Assembly: GCF_040687965.1 (NCBI RefSeq)
Contig: NZ_CP156084.1
Coordinates: forward strand, 62,001-126,000
Source of the DNA: Methylocystis echinoides
GTDB taxonomy: Bacteria; Pseudomonadota; Alphaproteobacteria; Rhizobiales; Beijerinckiaceae
DNA: 64,000 nt
Direction: 5' to 3'
Both the position numbers and the translations under genes were made by a program. Under the pieces are notes generated by a model that was not told where the DNA came from, searched no databases, and saw only the letters and a list, made by a program, of their open reading frames with translations. Positions 7,480 through 17,577 of the stretch are shown here, piece by piece (within the stretch, counting starts at the first letter, position 1; the number at the start of each line of letters is the position of its first letter).

Positions 7480-8383
7480 AGCTCCCTCCGCTGCCGTCGC
7501 CGCAAGACCCGGCGCAGCTCGACCCGCAGCTTCCGCCGCCGTCGCCCGATGCACGCTTGAAGTGCTCGGCGAAGGCCGCGTCCGGCGTGCCTTTCAGCAC
7601 CGAGAATCCGTAGAGGCCGATGAGAAACAGCGCTGCGCCGTCGAAGCCTCTCATGCCGCGCGACGCGCCGAGCTCGACGAGAGCGTGGTCGAGACGCGTC
7701 CGATAGGCGAGCTCCATCGCTTCGAGATAGGCGCGGCCGCGACGGCTCGCGTGGCTGCGCGTGAGCACATAAGCGAGCGCGAAAAGCGCCAGGATCGCGG
7801 CAATGCACAGGAAGACGAGGTAGGAGACATTCGTCTGTCCCGCCGTCGCCGCCACATAGATTTTCGCTCCGGCGAAGCCGAGAAGCGCCAGCGTGCCGAC
7901 GATCTGCGCGCGCCGCCGCCAGATTTTGACCGGTTCCGGCTTGAGGAGGTCCTGCGCGGCGAGCCGCGCCCGCACGGGCTGCAAAAGCTTCAGCAGCGCG
8001 TCGCGCTGGGAGCGATTCTCGAATAATTGATGCGCTTTCGGCTTGGCCTGGATCAGGCCCAGCACGCGCGTTTCAATCGGGTCGAGTTCGCCCGGCTCCG
8101 GCGTCTTGCTGGTCGGAATGACCCTGTCGTCCTTGCCAAGGGCGGCGTAGCCGCGCTGCACCAAATCATAGATGACGGTGCGCACAACCTGGTTCACCCC
8201 ACCCTGAAGAAAGGCGATTTCGATGGCGTCGGGCTTCTCGGGAACAGGCGGCGGCGGGAGGCGGTCGGTGCGGTCCGCAAAATGGATCACGAGCCAGGCC
8301 GCGGCGAGGACGATGATGACCAGCACCCCGAAGACGTTGAGAAAATCCGGGCCGGACAGATTGAGAAACGGAAGGTTTTCCAC
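7466..8383 (-). CDS. TIGR04222-type membrane protein with a C-terminal Gly/Ser/Cys tail
   Basis: A 305-residue protein. A hydrophobic segment (about 13-34) precedes a soluble region of about 120 residues; two or three more membrane segments lie near 160-178, 186-206 and 245-263. The last 24 residues are almost only Gly, Ser and Cys, with Cys at 286, 290, 294 and 302, ending SCGGN. This layout matches the TIGR04222 membrane family, whose low-complexity Cys tails look like modification substrates. GTG at 8383 follows GAGG and starts 8 bases after the heme A synthase stop. The MNIO gene overlaps its end. I infer that the tail is the MNIO substrate. Confidence 0.75.
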   Translation of the reverse strand: MENLPFLNLSGPDFLNVFGVLVIIVLAAAWLVIHFADRTDRLPPPPVPEKPDAIEIAFLQGGVNQVVRTVIYDLVQRGYAALGKDDRVIPTSKTPEPGELDPIETRVLGLIQAKPKAHQLFENRSQRDALLKLLQPVRARLAAQDLLKPEPVKIWRRRAQIVGTLALLGFAGAKIYVAATAGQTNVSYLVFLCIAAILALFALAYVLTRSHASRRGRAYLEAMELAYRTRLDHALVELGASRGMRGFDGAALFLIGLYGFSVLKGTPDAAFAEHFKRASGDGGGSCGSSCAGSCGDGSGGSCGGN

Positions 8384-8391
8384 GCTTTGCC

Positions 8392-9504
8392 TCAAATGGT
8401 TTCGAGATCGCCGACGAGGCGGCGCGCCTGCAGCGTCGCGACGGCCAGGACGGCCATGCCGATCGCCTGATGCGCCAGCGCCAACAGGAGATGCGGCGTT
8501 CCCGTGAAGGGCGGCTCGACCAGCAGCAGGGTCGCGACGCCGAGCGCAATCTGCGCCACGACATGGCCGAACAGGACGACGGCGCCCTTGCGCGCCGCGC
8601 CGGCCGCATTCATCGCCGCATCGACGAGGTGGAAGGCCGCGGCCGCGAAGATCACATAGGCGATCATCCGGTGGAAGAACTGCGCGGTGAGGGGCGTATC
8701 GACAATGTTGGACCACCAGGGGTCCTTCGGCCAGAGGACGTCGGCCGAAGGAATGAACGTCCCGGCGATCAGCGGCCAGGTGTTTTCGACGAGCCCGGCG
8801 CGCAGGCCCGCGACAATGCCGCCCATGAAGAGCTGCACGAAGACCAGCGCCAGAATGGCGAGGCCGGTCGCCTTGAGCCGCCCCGCCCCGTCATGGGCGC
8901 TCGACGCCCGGCGCGGCCCGAGGCCGCCCGCGACCCAAAGGCATGACGCGAAAATGAGCGCCGCGATGACGAGATGGATCGCCAGCCGCTCCTGCGCGAC
9001 CTCGGTGCGATGAACCAGACCCGAGGAAACCATCCACCAGCCGATCCCGCCCTGGAGCGCGCCCAGCGCGAGAATGCCGATGAGCTTGGGCTTCACCGAA
9101 GCGGGAAGCCGCTGCGTCGCCCAGAACCAGACGAGCGGGACAGCGAAAACCACGCCGATCAGGCGGCCGAGCAGCCGGTGCGCCCATTCCCAGGCGTAGA
9201 TGTACTGGAACCCCGCGAGGTCCATGTCCGGGAACAGCTCTTTGTATTGCGGGATCTTTTTGTAATCCTCGAAGGCCTCCAGCCATTCTTTCTCCGAGAG
9301 CGGCGGAATGACGCCCGTGACGGGCTTCCATTCGACGATGGAGAGGCCGGATTCGGTGAGGCGCGTCGCCCCCCCGACGAGGACCATGAGAAAGACCAGA
9401 GCCGCGACGATCCACAGCCAGTTGCGCACGGCAACGGCGTTTTCCTCCGTTGCGTGATGCCGCACCTCCGCCACGGGATGGGGAAAGAGAAGCCAGTCTT
9501 CCAT
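8392..9504 (-). CDS. ctaA: Heme A synthase (COX15/CtaA)
   Basis: A 370-residue integral membrane protein with about eight hydrophobic segments. It oxidises the C8 methyl of heme O to make heme A for cytochrome aa3 oxidases. Family marks include LVGGATRLTESGLSIVEWKP near the N-terminus and the paired histidine positions in EWAHRLLGR, LVHRTEVAQERLAIH, FFHRMIAY and ALAHQAIG, which bind heme. Length matches the alphaproteobacterial form. I use the ATG at 9504; a GTG at 9537 would add 11 residues. The TIGR04222-type gene follows after 8 bases, so the cluster downstream may be cotranscribed with it. Confidence 0.92.
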   Translation of the reverse strand: MEDWLLFPHPVAEVRHHATEENAVAVRNWLWIVAALVFLMVLVGGATRLTESGLSIVEWKPVTGVIPPLSEKEWLEAFEDYKKIPQYKELFPDMDLAGFQYIYAWEWAHRLLGRLIGVVFAVPLVWFWATQRLPASVKPKLIGILALGALQGGIGWWMVSSGLVHRTEVAQERLAIHLVIAALIFASCLWVAGGLGPRRASSAHDGAGRLKATGLAILALVFVQLFMGGIVAGLRAGLVENTWPLIAGTFIPSADVLWPKDPWWSNIVDTPLTAQFFHRMIAYVIFAAAAFHLVDAAMNAAGAARKGAVVLFGHVVAQIALGVATLLLVEPPFTGTPHLLLALAHQAIGMAVLAVATLQARRLVGDLETI

Positions 9505-9663
9505 AGCTGATCGCCCGGTGTTTTTTGCCCCCGGCACTTAAGGGATGCGGGCAAGTCTTGTCCACACCTCGCGGGAAGCCGGCGGGTCGTTTACGTTTTT
9601 TGAGGCTGAACGGATTTGACGCTGCGGGTAATGTTCGCGTTGCGGAGTGAGTCGGAGGGCCAG

Positions 9664-10272
9664 GTGGCCGGCAAGGGCGCGACAGCAAGGGAAGATTTCG
9701 CCGCGCTGCGCACGATCGGCGAGGTGGCGGAGCATCTCGACCTGCCCCAGCATGTGCTGCGCTTTTGGGAGACCCGCTTCAAGGAAATCGATCCGGTCAA
9801 GCGCGCCGGCGGCCGCCGCTTCTACCGGCCGCGCGACATCGAACTGGTCGAGGCGATTCGCCATCTGCTCTATCGCGAGGGCTATACGATCAAGGGGGTG
9901 CAGCGCATCCTCAAAGAACAGGGAGTCGACGCGGTCATCGCCGACGTGCGCCTGCGCCAGACGGGCGGGGCGCCCGCCCCTGCCCCACCGTCCCCGACCG
10001 AGGCGCCGCGCGTCGAGCCTCGCGAGGCCACGCTTTTCGACCTGTCGACGCTCGACCCGCCCCAGCCAGAGCAGCCGCCAGACCCATCTGCAGCGGAGCT
10101 TTTTCTCCCCGCTGAAGAAGCGCCCGCCTATCCGCCGCCCGTCCCCGCGCCCGTCTTCAACGCGCCCGTCGTGGTGGCGCGCCTCGAGGACACCGAGCAG
10201 GCCGAGCTCTTGCGCCGCGCGCTTGCCGAAATCGAGGAATGCAGGCGCCTTCTCAACGTCACGCGCCGTTAG
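9664..10272 (+). CDS. MerR family transcriptional regulator
   Basis: A 202-residue protein. The N-terminal third is a MerR-type winged helix ([20 protein letters not shown], then [20 protein letters not shown] and [15 protein letters not shown]). The middle is a Pro/Glu-rich linker, and the last 30 residues form a helix ([20 protein letters not shown]). No metal-binding cysteines are visible, unlike CueR-type sensors. In many alphaproteobacteria a regulator of this kind lies between ihfA and tRNA-Pro; the tRNA is present here. The GTG at 9664 has GGAGGG upstream; the frame extends to a TTG at 9616. Confidence 0.85.
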   Translation: MAGKGATAREDFAALRTIGEVAEHLDLPQHVLRFWETRFKEIDPVKRAGGRRFYRPRDIELVEAIRHLLYREGYTIKGVQRILKEQGVDAVIADVRLRQTGGAPAPAPPSPTEAPRVEPREATLFDLSTLDPPQPEQPPDPSAAELFLPAEEAPAYPPPVPAPVFNAPVVVARLEDTEQAELLRRALAEIEECRRLLNVTRR

Positions 10273-10315
10273 ACCGTTGCCAGCGGGCGATCGCGTCTCT
10301 ATAAGGGCGCGCAGT

Positions 10316-10393
10316 CGGAGTGTAGCGCAGCCCGGTTAGCGCACTTGTCTGGGGGACAAGGGGTCGTGGGTTCGAATCCCGCCACTCCGACCA
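10316..10393 (+). tRNA. tRNA-Pro (anticodon GGG)
   Basis: A full cloverleaf can be drawn: acceptor CGGAGTG pairs with CACTCCG, the anticodon stem CTTGT/ACAAG encloses CTGGGGG with anticodon GGG, and the T-arm GTGGG-TTCGAAT-CCCGC is standard. The CCA end is encoded. It reads proline codon CCC and CCU. Confidence 0.97.
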
Positions 10394-10748
10394 TGCGCTT
10401 CAGAAACACATTAAAAATCATTCGCTTGCTTTTAGCGCTCGATCACCGCGAGCGCCTTGTGCTCGGCGACGGGATCCTGCGTCGTGATCCTGATTTGGCG
10501 AGACGTGGCTCGGCGTCTTCAGAAACCCGTGCATTGAGAGAGTGTCGGGCGCCCGCGGCTCAACCCAGCTCGCCCGACCGCGACTGCCGTTATTCGTCCA
10601 GAAGCGGCGAAACCCGTCTCCGCCTCTTTCGTTGACAGCGCTTCTTGAACGCGCCGAGCATGTGATTGCCGACGTGATGGCGTTCCGCCTCGCCTCCGCC
10701 TGAGCGCCAATATACTTTTCATCGAGCCTTCGTCGCTAATCGGGAAAA
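10394..10748. other. Intergenic stretch between tRNA-Pro and the copper ATPase gene
   Basis: About 355 bases with no supported gene. A TTGACA at 10632 could be a -35 element, but I see no convincing -10. On the minus strand, 10436-10515 reads as a short plausible protein tail (RITTQDPVAEHKALAVIER then stop) with a stop codon just upstream, perhaps a gene remnant. Confidence 0.5.
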
Positions 10749-13010
10749 ATGACGATGAGACAGGACCATCACCCGAACCATCCCGAGCATGAAACTCATC
10801 GGCGGCATCGCCCTGCGCCAAGCCCCGCGCCGCCGGCTCAACAATCGGCCGAAGGCGTCATCTACACCTGCCCCATGCACCCGCAAATCCAGCAGCTTGG
10901 ACCGGGCAATTGCCCGATTTGCGGAATGAGCCTGGAGCCGCTGATCGCAACGACGGATGAGCCGCCAAACGCCGAGCTCAGGGATATGTCGAGGCGCTTC
11001 TGGATCGGTCTGGCCCTGACTGTTCCCGTTTTCATCCTGGAGATGGGCGGGCATTTCCTCGGTCTCCATCGCTATGTCGCGCCGCAGCTCTCCAACTGGG
11101 CGCAATTCGCCCTGGCGAGCCCTGTGGTGCTGTGGGGAGGATGGCCCTTCTTCGTGCGTGGGGCGCAGTCCCTCCTGACCCGCAACCTGAACATGTTCAC
11201 GCTGATCGCCATGGGAACCGGCGTCGCCTGGGCCTATAGCGTTGTCGCGACTTTCGCGCCCTCGCTTTTCCCGCCCGCCTTCCGCAACGCCAATGGCGCC
11301 GCGCCGATCTATTTCGAGGCGGCGGCTGTCATTACCGTGCTGGTGCTGCTCGGGCAGGTCCTGGAGTTGAGGGCCAGGGAGCAGACTGGCGGCGCGATCC
11401 GCGCACTCCTCGACCTTGCGCCCGTCAAGGCGAAGCGGGTCAAGGAGGACGGATCAGACGAAGAGGTCGCGCTGGATCAGGTGCATGTCGGAGATCGGCT
11501 GAGGGTCCGCCCCGGCGAGAAGACGCCTGTCGATGGCGCAATCCTCGAAGGCTGGAGCACAGTCGATGAATCAATGGTTACGGGCGAGTCGATGCCGGTG
11601 ACCAAAAATATCGGCGACAAAGTCATTGGCGGCACGCTCAATCAGACGGGCAGCTTCGTTATGCTTGCGGAGAAAGTCGGCAGCGACACGATGTTGTCGA
11701 GGATCGTGGCCATGGTCGCCGCCGCCCAGCGTAGCCGCGCCCCAATTCAACGCCTCGCGGACCAGGTGTCCGGATGGTTCGTGCCGCTTGTGATACTTGT
11801 CGCCGTTCTCGCCTTCGCCGCCTGGTCGGTTTGGGGTCCCGAGCCCAGGATGAGCTATGGACTCGTGGCGGCCGTCTCCGTTCTCATCATCGCCTGTCCC
11901 TGCGCGCTCGGCCTTGCGACGCCGATGTCGGTCATGGTCGGCGTCGGCCGTGGCGCTCAATGCGGCGTGCTGATCAAGAACGCCGAGGCTCTGGAGCGGT
12001 TCGAGAAGATCGATACGCTTGTCGTCGACAAGACCGGCACGCTGACCGAGGGCAAGCCCAGCGTCACCGCCATTCACACGGTTACAGGGCTGGGCGAGAA
12101 CGAGCTTCTGACGACCGCCGCGAGTCTCGAACGAGGGAGCGAACATCCGCTGGCGCACGCGATCGTCGAGACCGCCAAAGAGCGCGGCCTGGCGCTTGTC
12201 GAAGCGTCGGATTTCGATTCGCCAGTCGGCAAGGGCGTTAAGGGCCGCGTTGGCGCGCAAGCGGTTGTCATCGGCAATCGCCGCTTTCTGGATGAAACCG
12301 GTATCGAGACAAGCGCGCTCGACAATGAAGCCGAGCGCTTACGTGAGGACGGCGCCACAGTGATTTTCGTGGCGATCGACGGGCGCGCGGCGGGCGTGAT
12401 CGCGATTGCAGATCCGATAAAGCGGACCACGCCAGAAGCGCTGGAAGCTCTTCTCGCCGACGGCGTATCGGTTGTCATGCTGACCGGCGACAATTGGACG
12501 TCGGCGCGCGCCGTAGCGAGGCGATTGGGCATCCAAGAGGTCGAAGCGGAAATCCTTCCCGAGGACAAAAGCGCTGTCGTCACCCGCCTCCGCCAAGCCG
12601 GGCGAATAGTCGCCATGGCGGGCGACGGCGTTAACGACGCCCCCGCCCTCGCCGCCGCCGACGTCGGAATCGCCATGGGAACAGGAACGGATGTCGCAAT
12701 CGAGAGCGCCGGCGTCACGCTGCTCAAGGGCGACCTTCGCGGCATTGTGCGCGGGCGGCGCCTGTCGCGCGCCACGATGAGGAATATCCGCCAGAACCTC
12801 TTCTTCGCATTCATCTACAACGCTGCGGGCGTGCCGCTCGCCGCGGGGGCGCTTTATCCCGCTTTTGGCCTGCTGCTCTCGCCGACGATCGCCGCGGCGG
12901 CCATGGCGCTCTCCTCGGTCAGCGTCGTTGCAAATTCATTGCGCCTGCGACGAACGGAGATCGATCCTCGCAAACCCCGAGAAATGCCGCCCTACCCGGG
13001 GATCGTCTGA
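10749..13010 (+). CDS. copA: P1B-type copper/silver-exporting ATPase
   Basis: A 753-residue heavy-metal P-type ATPase. It starts with a His-rich stretch (residues 7-20) and a heavy-metal-binding domain, YTCPMHPQ...[12 protein letters not shown] (39-64), instead of classical GMTCxxC domains. Core motifs are intact: TGES (278-281), the membrane CPC site (383-385), the phosphorylated Asp in DKTGT (D427), the P1B His-Pro (466-467) and GDGVND (625-630). CPC with this N-terminal domain indicates Cu(I)/Ag(I) export from the cytoplasm. It converges on the CusA-like gene with a 19-base overlap of coding ends. Confidence 0.92.
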   Translation: MTMRQDHHPNHPEHETHRRHRPAPSPAPPAQQSAEGVIYTCPMHPQIQQLGPGNCPICGMSLEPLIATTDEPPNAELRDMSRRFWIGLALTVPVFILEMGGHFLGLHRYVAPQLSNWAQFALASPVVLWGGWPFFVRGAQSLLTRNLNMFTLIAMGTGVAWAYSVVATFAPSLFPPAFRNANGAAPIYFEAAAVITVLVLLGQVLELRAREQTGGAIRALLDLAPVKAKRVKEDGSDEEVALDQVHVGDRLRVRPGEKTPVDGAILEGWSTVDESMVTGESMPVTKNIGDKVIGGTLNQTGSFVMLAEKVGSDTMLSRIVAMVAAAQRSRAPIQRLADQVSGWFVPLVILVAVLAFAAWSVWGPEPRMSYGLVAAVSVLIIACPCALGLATPMSVMVGVGRGAQCGVLIKNAEALERFEKIDTLVVDKTGTLTEGKPSVTAIHTVTGLGENELLTTAASLERGSEHPLAHAIVETAKERGLALVEASDFDSPVGKGVKGRVGAQAVVIGNRRFLDETGIETSALDNEAERLREDGATVIFVAIDGRAAGVIAIADPIKRTTPEALEALLADGVSVVMLTGDNWTSARAVARRLGIQEVEAEILPEDKSAVVTRLRQAGRIVAMAGDGVNDAPALAAADVGIAMGTGTDVAIESAGVTLLKGDLRGIVRGRRLSRATMRNIRQNLFFAFIYNAAGVPLAAGALYPAFGLLLSPTIAAAAMALSSVSVVANSLRLRRTEIDPRKPREMPPYPGIV

Positions 13011-16000
13011 GTGCGCTCCTGCTCTTGTCGAGGATGTGTTTCGCCTGCGAGACTGCCCGAGGCGCCAGTGGCCGCGCTCGGTAAGCCCACGGCCTTCACC
13101 AGCGCGTAAATCGCCGGAATAACAACGAGCGTCAGGAGCGTGGACGACGCCATGCCGCCGATCATCGGCACGGCGATGCGTTGCATGACTTCGGACCCCG
13201 CTCCCGTGCTCCATAGAATAGGGACGAGTCCGGCCATGATCGCGACGACGGTCATCATCTTGGGTCTCACGCGCTCGACCGCGCCGAGCATGATGGCCTT
13301 GTGAAGGTCCGACTTCGTGAATGGCTTCCCTTCTCTCACGCAGTCTTCGGCAACGTCGCGCATGGCGGCGTCGAGATAGATCAGCATGACCACGCCGGTC
13401 TCGGCCGCCACGCCGGCGAGCGCGATGAAACCGACCCCCACGGCGACAGACATGTTGAAGTTCATCATCCACATCAGCCAGACGCCGCCGACAAGGGCGA
13501 AAGGCAGCGACAGCATGACGATCAACGTCTCGGTGATGGTGCGGAAGTTGAGGTAGAGCAGCAGGAAGATGATGAAGAGCGTCACCGGAACCACGACCCG
13601 CATCCGGCCTTCCGCGCGTTCGAGATACTCGAACTGGCCGCTCCAGACGGCGTAGGCCCCCGGCGGAAACTCGATCGCCTCTGAGACAGCCTGGCGGGCC
13701 TCCTTCACGAAACCGCCGATGTCGCGGTCGCGGACGTCGACGTAAATGTAAACGGCAAGCTGCCCGTTCTCCGTCCGGATCGCGGTCGGCCCTCGAACAA
13801 GATCAACCTTTGCGATTTCGCCCAGCGGCACAGTCCCTCCACCGGGTAGCGCGATCAGGACGTCGCTCGCGATCGCTCTCGGGCTCGACCTGAAATCGCG
13901 GGGATAGCGCACATTGACGCCATATCTTTCGCGGCCTTCGACGGTCGTCGTGACGACTTCGCCGCCAAGCGCGGTCGCAATGGTCGCCTGCACGTCGTCG
14001 ATCATCAAGCCATAGCGCGCCAGCGCGGGCCGGTCCGGCGTGACGTCGAGATAATAACCGCCCATCACCCGCTCGGCGTAGGCCGAGGACGCGCCTCGAA
14101 CCCCTTTCACGACCTTCTCGATTTGACGCGCGAGCGCTTCGAGCTGCCCCAGATCGCGCCCCATGACTTTGACGCCGACCGGCGTTCGGATGCCGGTCGC
14201 CAGCATGTCGATTCGATTTCGGATCGGCATCGTCCAGGCGTTGGAGACGCCAGGGAACTGCAGCGCCTTGTCCATTTCTGCGACAAGACCCTCGACCGTC
14301 ATCCCCGGCCGCCATTGATCCTTGGGCTTCAGGTCGATGATCGTCTCGAACATTTCGAGCGGCGCAGGGTCGGTCGCGGTCGAGGCGCGCCCCGCCTTGC
14401 CGTAGGCCGACTTCACCTCGGGGAACGACTTGATGATCCGATCCTGCGTTTGCAGGAGTTGAGCGGCCTTCGTCACGGAGAGGCCGGGAAGGGTCGTTGG
14501 CATGTAAAGCAGCGCCCCTTCGTTCAGGGCCGGCATAAACTCCGAGCCGAGTTGGCGCGCCGGAAGGATGGTGACGCCGAGGACGGCGAGCGCCAAAAGG
14601 ACCGTCGGGATCTTGGCGCGCATGACCAGACGGATGATCGGGCGATAGACGTAGATCAACGCCCGGTTGATCGGGTTGCGCTCTTCGGAGACGATCTTGC
14701 CGCGCACGAAGATGACCATCAGCGCCGGAACCAGCGTCACCGACAGAAGCGCCGCCGCCGCCATGGCGAAGGTCTTGGTGAAGGCGAGCGGGCTGAACAA
14801 TCGTCCCTCCTGAGACTCGAGCGTGAAGATCGGCAGGAAGGAAACTGTAATGATGAGCAGGCTGAAAAAGAGGGCGGGCCCCACTTCGGTCGCGGCGTCG
14901 ATCAGGATGTTGATCCGCGACTCGGATGGCGACGCCCGCTCGAGCCGCTTGTGCGCATTTTCGATCATGACGATCGCGGCGTCGACCATGGCGCCGATCG
15001 CTATGGCGATGCCGCCGAGGCTCATGATGTTCGAGCCCAGCCCCAGCGCCTTCATCGCCGCAAAGGCCATGAGCACGCCGACCGGCAGCATGATGATCGC
15101 GACCAATGCGCTGCGGAAATGCAGGAGGAAGACGACGCAGACCAGCGCGACGATGACGCTCTCTTCGGCGAGGGTTTCGCGAAGAGTTTCGATCGCCGCA
15201 TGGATCAGCTCCGAGCGGTCATAGACCGGAACGATCTCCACGCCCTTCGGCAGGCTCGGCCCGATCTGCGCCAGAGCGGCCTTGACGTTATCGATGACCG
15301 TGAGCGCGTTGGCCCCGTAGCGTTGTAGCACGACGCCGCTGGCGACCTCGCCCTCGCCATTCAGCTCGGTGACGCCGCGCCGCTCGTCGGGACCAAGCTC
15401 AACCCGCGCCACATCCTTCAGCAGGAGCGGCGTCCCGCCGCCGGCTTTCAAAACGATGTTTTCGAGATCGGGAATTCCCTTCAGATAGCCCCGCCCGCGG
15501 ATGATGAACTCGAACTCGGAGAGCTCCACCGTGCGCCCGCCGACGTCCGCATTATTGGCGCGGATGACCTCCCTGATCCGCGAGAGCGGGATATTTAGGG
15601 CGCGCAACCGATTAGGATCGACGACGACGTTGTACTGCCGCACGAAGCCGCCAACGCTCGCAACCTCCGCCACGCCTTCCGCCTTGGCGAGGCCATAGCG
15701 CAGGGTCCAGTCCTGCAAGGAGCGCAGCTCCGCGAGGGTCATGTCCTTCGCGATGAGCGCATATTGATAGACCCAGCCCACGCCCGTCGCGTCCGGGCCG
15801 AGCACGGGCGTCGCGCCGGCGGGCAGGCGCTTCGTCGCCGAGCTCAAATATTCGAGGACGCGTGAGCGCGCCCAATAGACGTCGGCGCCGTCCTCGAAAA
15901 TCACATAGACGAAGGAGACGCCGAAGAAGGAGAAGCCACGCACCACCTTCGATCTCGGCACGGTGAGCATGGCGCTCGCGAGCGGATAGGTGACCTGGTC

Positions 16001-16186
16001 CTCGACCACCTGCGGCGCCTGGCCCGGATATTCCGTATAGACGATCGCCTGCACGTCGGAGAGGTCGGGAATGGCGTCGAGCGGCAGAGTTCGAAGCGAA
16101 TAGACGCCTGCGGCGATGGCGAAGACCGTCCCCACAAAGACCAGAACCAAGTTGCGCGCCGACCACGCAATGAGGCGCCCGATCAT
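12992..16186 (-). CDS. cusA: CusA-type heavy-metal efflux RND pump
   Basis: A 1064-residue RND inner-membrane pump with twelve predicted membrane helices and two large periplasmic loops. The TM4 motif [19 protein letters not shown] is the form typical of monovalent-cation (Cu+/Ag+) pumps rather than the Asp-rich CzcA form. The N-terminus [16 protein letters not shown] and the [10 protein letters not shown] segment are typical of the heavy-metal branch. It would drive metal from periplasm or cytoplasm out through the adaptor and TolC-like channel encoded just upstream. Its ATG overlaps the adaptor stop by four bases. Substrate preference is inferred. Confidence 0.9.
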   Translation of the reverse strand: MIGRLIAWSARNLVLVFVGTVFAIAAGVYSLRTLPLDAIPDLSDVQAIVYTEYPGQAPQVVEDQVTYPLASAMLTVPRSKVVRGFSFFGVSFVYVIFEDGADVYWARSRVLEYLSSATKRLPAGATPVLGPDATGVGWVYQYALIAKDMTLAELRSLQDWTLRYGLAKAEGVAEVASVGGFVRQYNVVVDPNRLRALNIPLSRIREVIRANNADVGGRTVELSEFEFIIRGRGYLKGIPDLENIVLKAGGGTPLLLKDVARVELGPDERRGVTELNGEGEVASGVVLQRYGANALTVIDNVKAALAQIGPSLPKGVEIVPVYDRSELIHAAIETLRETLAEESVIVALVCVVFLLHFRSALVAIIMLPVGVLMAFAAMKALGLGSNIMSLGGIAIAIGAMVDAAIVMIENAHKRLERASPSESRINILIDAATEVGPALFFSLLIITVSFLPIFTLESQEGRLFSPLAFTKTFAMAAAALLSVTLVPALMVIFVRGKIVSEERNPINRALIYVYRPIIRLVMRAKIPTVLLALAVLGVTILPARQLGSEFMPALNEGALLYMPTTLPGLSVTKAAQLLQTQDRIIKSFPEVKSAYGKAGRASTATDPAPLEMFETIIDLKPKDQWRPGMTVEGLVAEMDKALQFPGVSNAWTMPIRNRIDMLATGIRTPVGVKVMGRDLGQLEALARQIEKVVKGVRGASSAYAERVMGGYYLDVTPDRPALARYGLMIDDVQATIATALGGEVVTTTVEGRERYGVNVRYPRDFRSSPRAIASDVLIALPGGGTVPLGEIAKVDLVRGPTAIRTENGQLAVYIYVDVRDRDIGGFVKEARQAVSEAIEFPPGAYAVWSGQFEYLERAEGRMRVVVPVTLFIIFLLLYLNFRTITETLIVMLSLPFALVGGVWLMWMMNFNMSVAVGVGFIALAGVAAETGVVMLIYLDAAMRDVAEDCVREGKPFTKSDLHKAIMLGAVERVRPKMMTVVAIMAGLVPILWSTGAGSEVMQRIAVPMIGGMASSTLLTLVVIPAIYALVKAVGLPSAATGASGSLAGETHPRQEQERTQTIPG

Positions 16187-17577
16187 TTGGCGGCTCCTTG
16201 CTCGAGCGACTGCAAGGCGGCCTTCAAATTGCTCTCCGCGTCGATGAGGAAGTTCGCGGCGGTCACCACGCGGTCGCCTTCCGCTATCCCGCTCGTAATC
16301 TCGGCGAAGCCCTCCCCGCGTCGACCGATCTTGATCTCTCGCGGCTGGAAGCGCCCCTCACCCTTGTCGAGGATCACGACCTGCCTCTTGCCGGCGTCGA
16401 TGACGGCGCTCTCGGGCACGGCGAGAACCTTCTGCTTGCCGGCGGCCTCGATCTCGACATCGGCAAACATGTCGCCGAGCAGCAGCCCGTCCGGATTGGG
16501 CAGTTCGATACGCACGCGCGCCGTACGTGTTTCCATGTTGAGATGTGGATAGACAAGGGCGACCTGCCCTTTGAAGGGCCGGTCCGGGTAGGAGCGGACG
16601 CGGATGCTCGCCGTCTGCCCCGGCCTGATCGAAGAGACGTCCCGCTCAGGAACATCCGCCAGAACCCAGACGAGACTATGGTCGACAATCCGGAACAGAG
16701 TCTCGCCCGGGGCCGCCCGCATGCCGCTCAAGGCGTCACGTTCGATGACGTGTCCATCTTGCGGCGCGGGCCAGTCGATGACGCGCGGCACGCGGCGGCT
16801 GCGCGCGATCGAGGCGATCGTCGCATCGTCTAGTCCGAGATTGACGAGGCGGCGACGCGCGCCCTCGACGCGCGCCGCCGGGCCTGAATTGAGCACCGCA
16901 ACATATTCCGCGGCCGCGCTCGACAGGTCCGGCCCGTAGACGCGCATGAGCGATTGGCCCTTGCGAACATAATCGCCCTCCGCGACCTTCCGGACGGAGT
17001 CGATGAAGCCCTCGAAGCGGAGAGCGACGACCGCTGACCGGCGCGGATCGAAATCGACGCGCCCCGCCGCACGCACAGGGATGGCGATGGGCCGCCGTTC
17101 GACCTGCTCGGAGCGAACACCCGTTCTTTGCAGCTTTCCGGGACTTATCGCGACCGTCGGCGCATCCTGCGCCTCGTCCTCGTAGACGGGCACGTAATCC
17201 ATGCCCATGGGGTCTTTCTTCGGGACCGGCGACGTATCCGCCAGCCCCATAGGGTTGCGGTAATACAGGACTCGGCGGCCGGACGATCGCTCCTGCGCAG
17301 GCTCCGCAGCGGCCGAGAGCTTTTCGTCGAAATTGATGTCTTCGCTCGCCCGGACCCCGACATAGTCCTTGCCCGCGGCGTTCTTCTTCGGGGTGGCGGA
17401 GAAGAACGGACGATCTGGGTCACGGTAATAGATTATCGGACCCGCGCCCGCGGTTCTCTGCGTCGCCGTGTTGCTTGATCCACGCCACAACCACGGACTG
17501 CGCGCGACGAGATAGCCGGCCGCGCCGAGCGCCAGCAGCGTCGTGACAAGAGTGAAGACGAGCGGACCGCGTTTCAT
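16183..17577 (-). CDS. cusB: CusB-type efflux periplasmic adaptor with two metal-binding modules
   Basis: A 464-residue membrane-fusion protein linking the RND pump to the outer-membrane channel. After an N-terminal anchor (residues 5-25) come two related modules, YYRDPDRPFFSATPKKN...DYVGV and YYRNPMGLADTSPVPKKD...DYVPV, at about residues 49-76 and 104-132. These resemble the heavy-metal-binding domain seen in CusB-like proteins, the second keeping the Met pair MGMDY. A barrel-sandwich and beta-barrel follow. Start and stop overlap its neighbours by four bases each, showing tight coupling. Confidence 0.88.
   Translation of the reverse strand: MKRGPLVFTLVTTLLALGAAGYLVARSPWLWRGSSNTATQRTAGAGPIIYYRDPDRPFFSATPKKNAAGKDYVGVRASEDINFDEKLSAAAEPAQERSSGRRVLYYRNPMGLADTSPVPKKDPMGMDYVPVYEDEAQDAPTVAISPGKLQRTGVRSEQVERRPIAIPVRAAGRVDFDPRRSAVVALRFEGFIDSVRKVAEGDYVRKGQSLMRVYGPDLSSAAAEYVAVLNSGPAARVEGARRRLVNLGLDDATIASIARSRRVPRVIDWPAPQDGHVIERDALSGMRAAPGETLFRIVDHSLVWVLADVPERDVSSIRPGQTASIRVRSYPDRPFKGQVALVYPHLNMETRTARVRIELPNPDGLLLGDMFADVEIEAAGKQKVLAVPESAVIDAGKRQVVILDKGEGRFQPREIKIGRRGEGFAEITSGIAEGDRVVTAANFLIDAESNLKAALQSLEQGAAK

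Noticed and set aside
14123-15328. 401-codon plus-strand frame inside the CusA-like gene
   Set aside because: Antisense shadow rich in Arg, Asp and Gln; no domain and no ribosome binding site.
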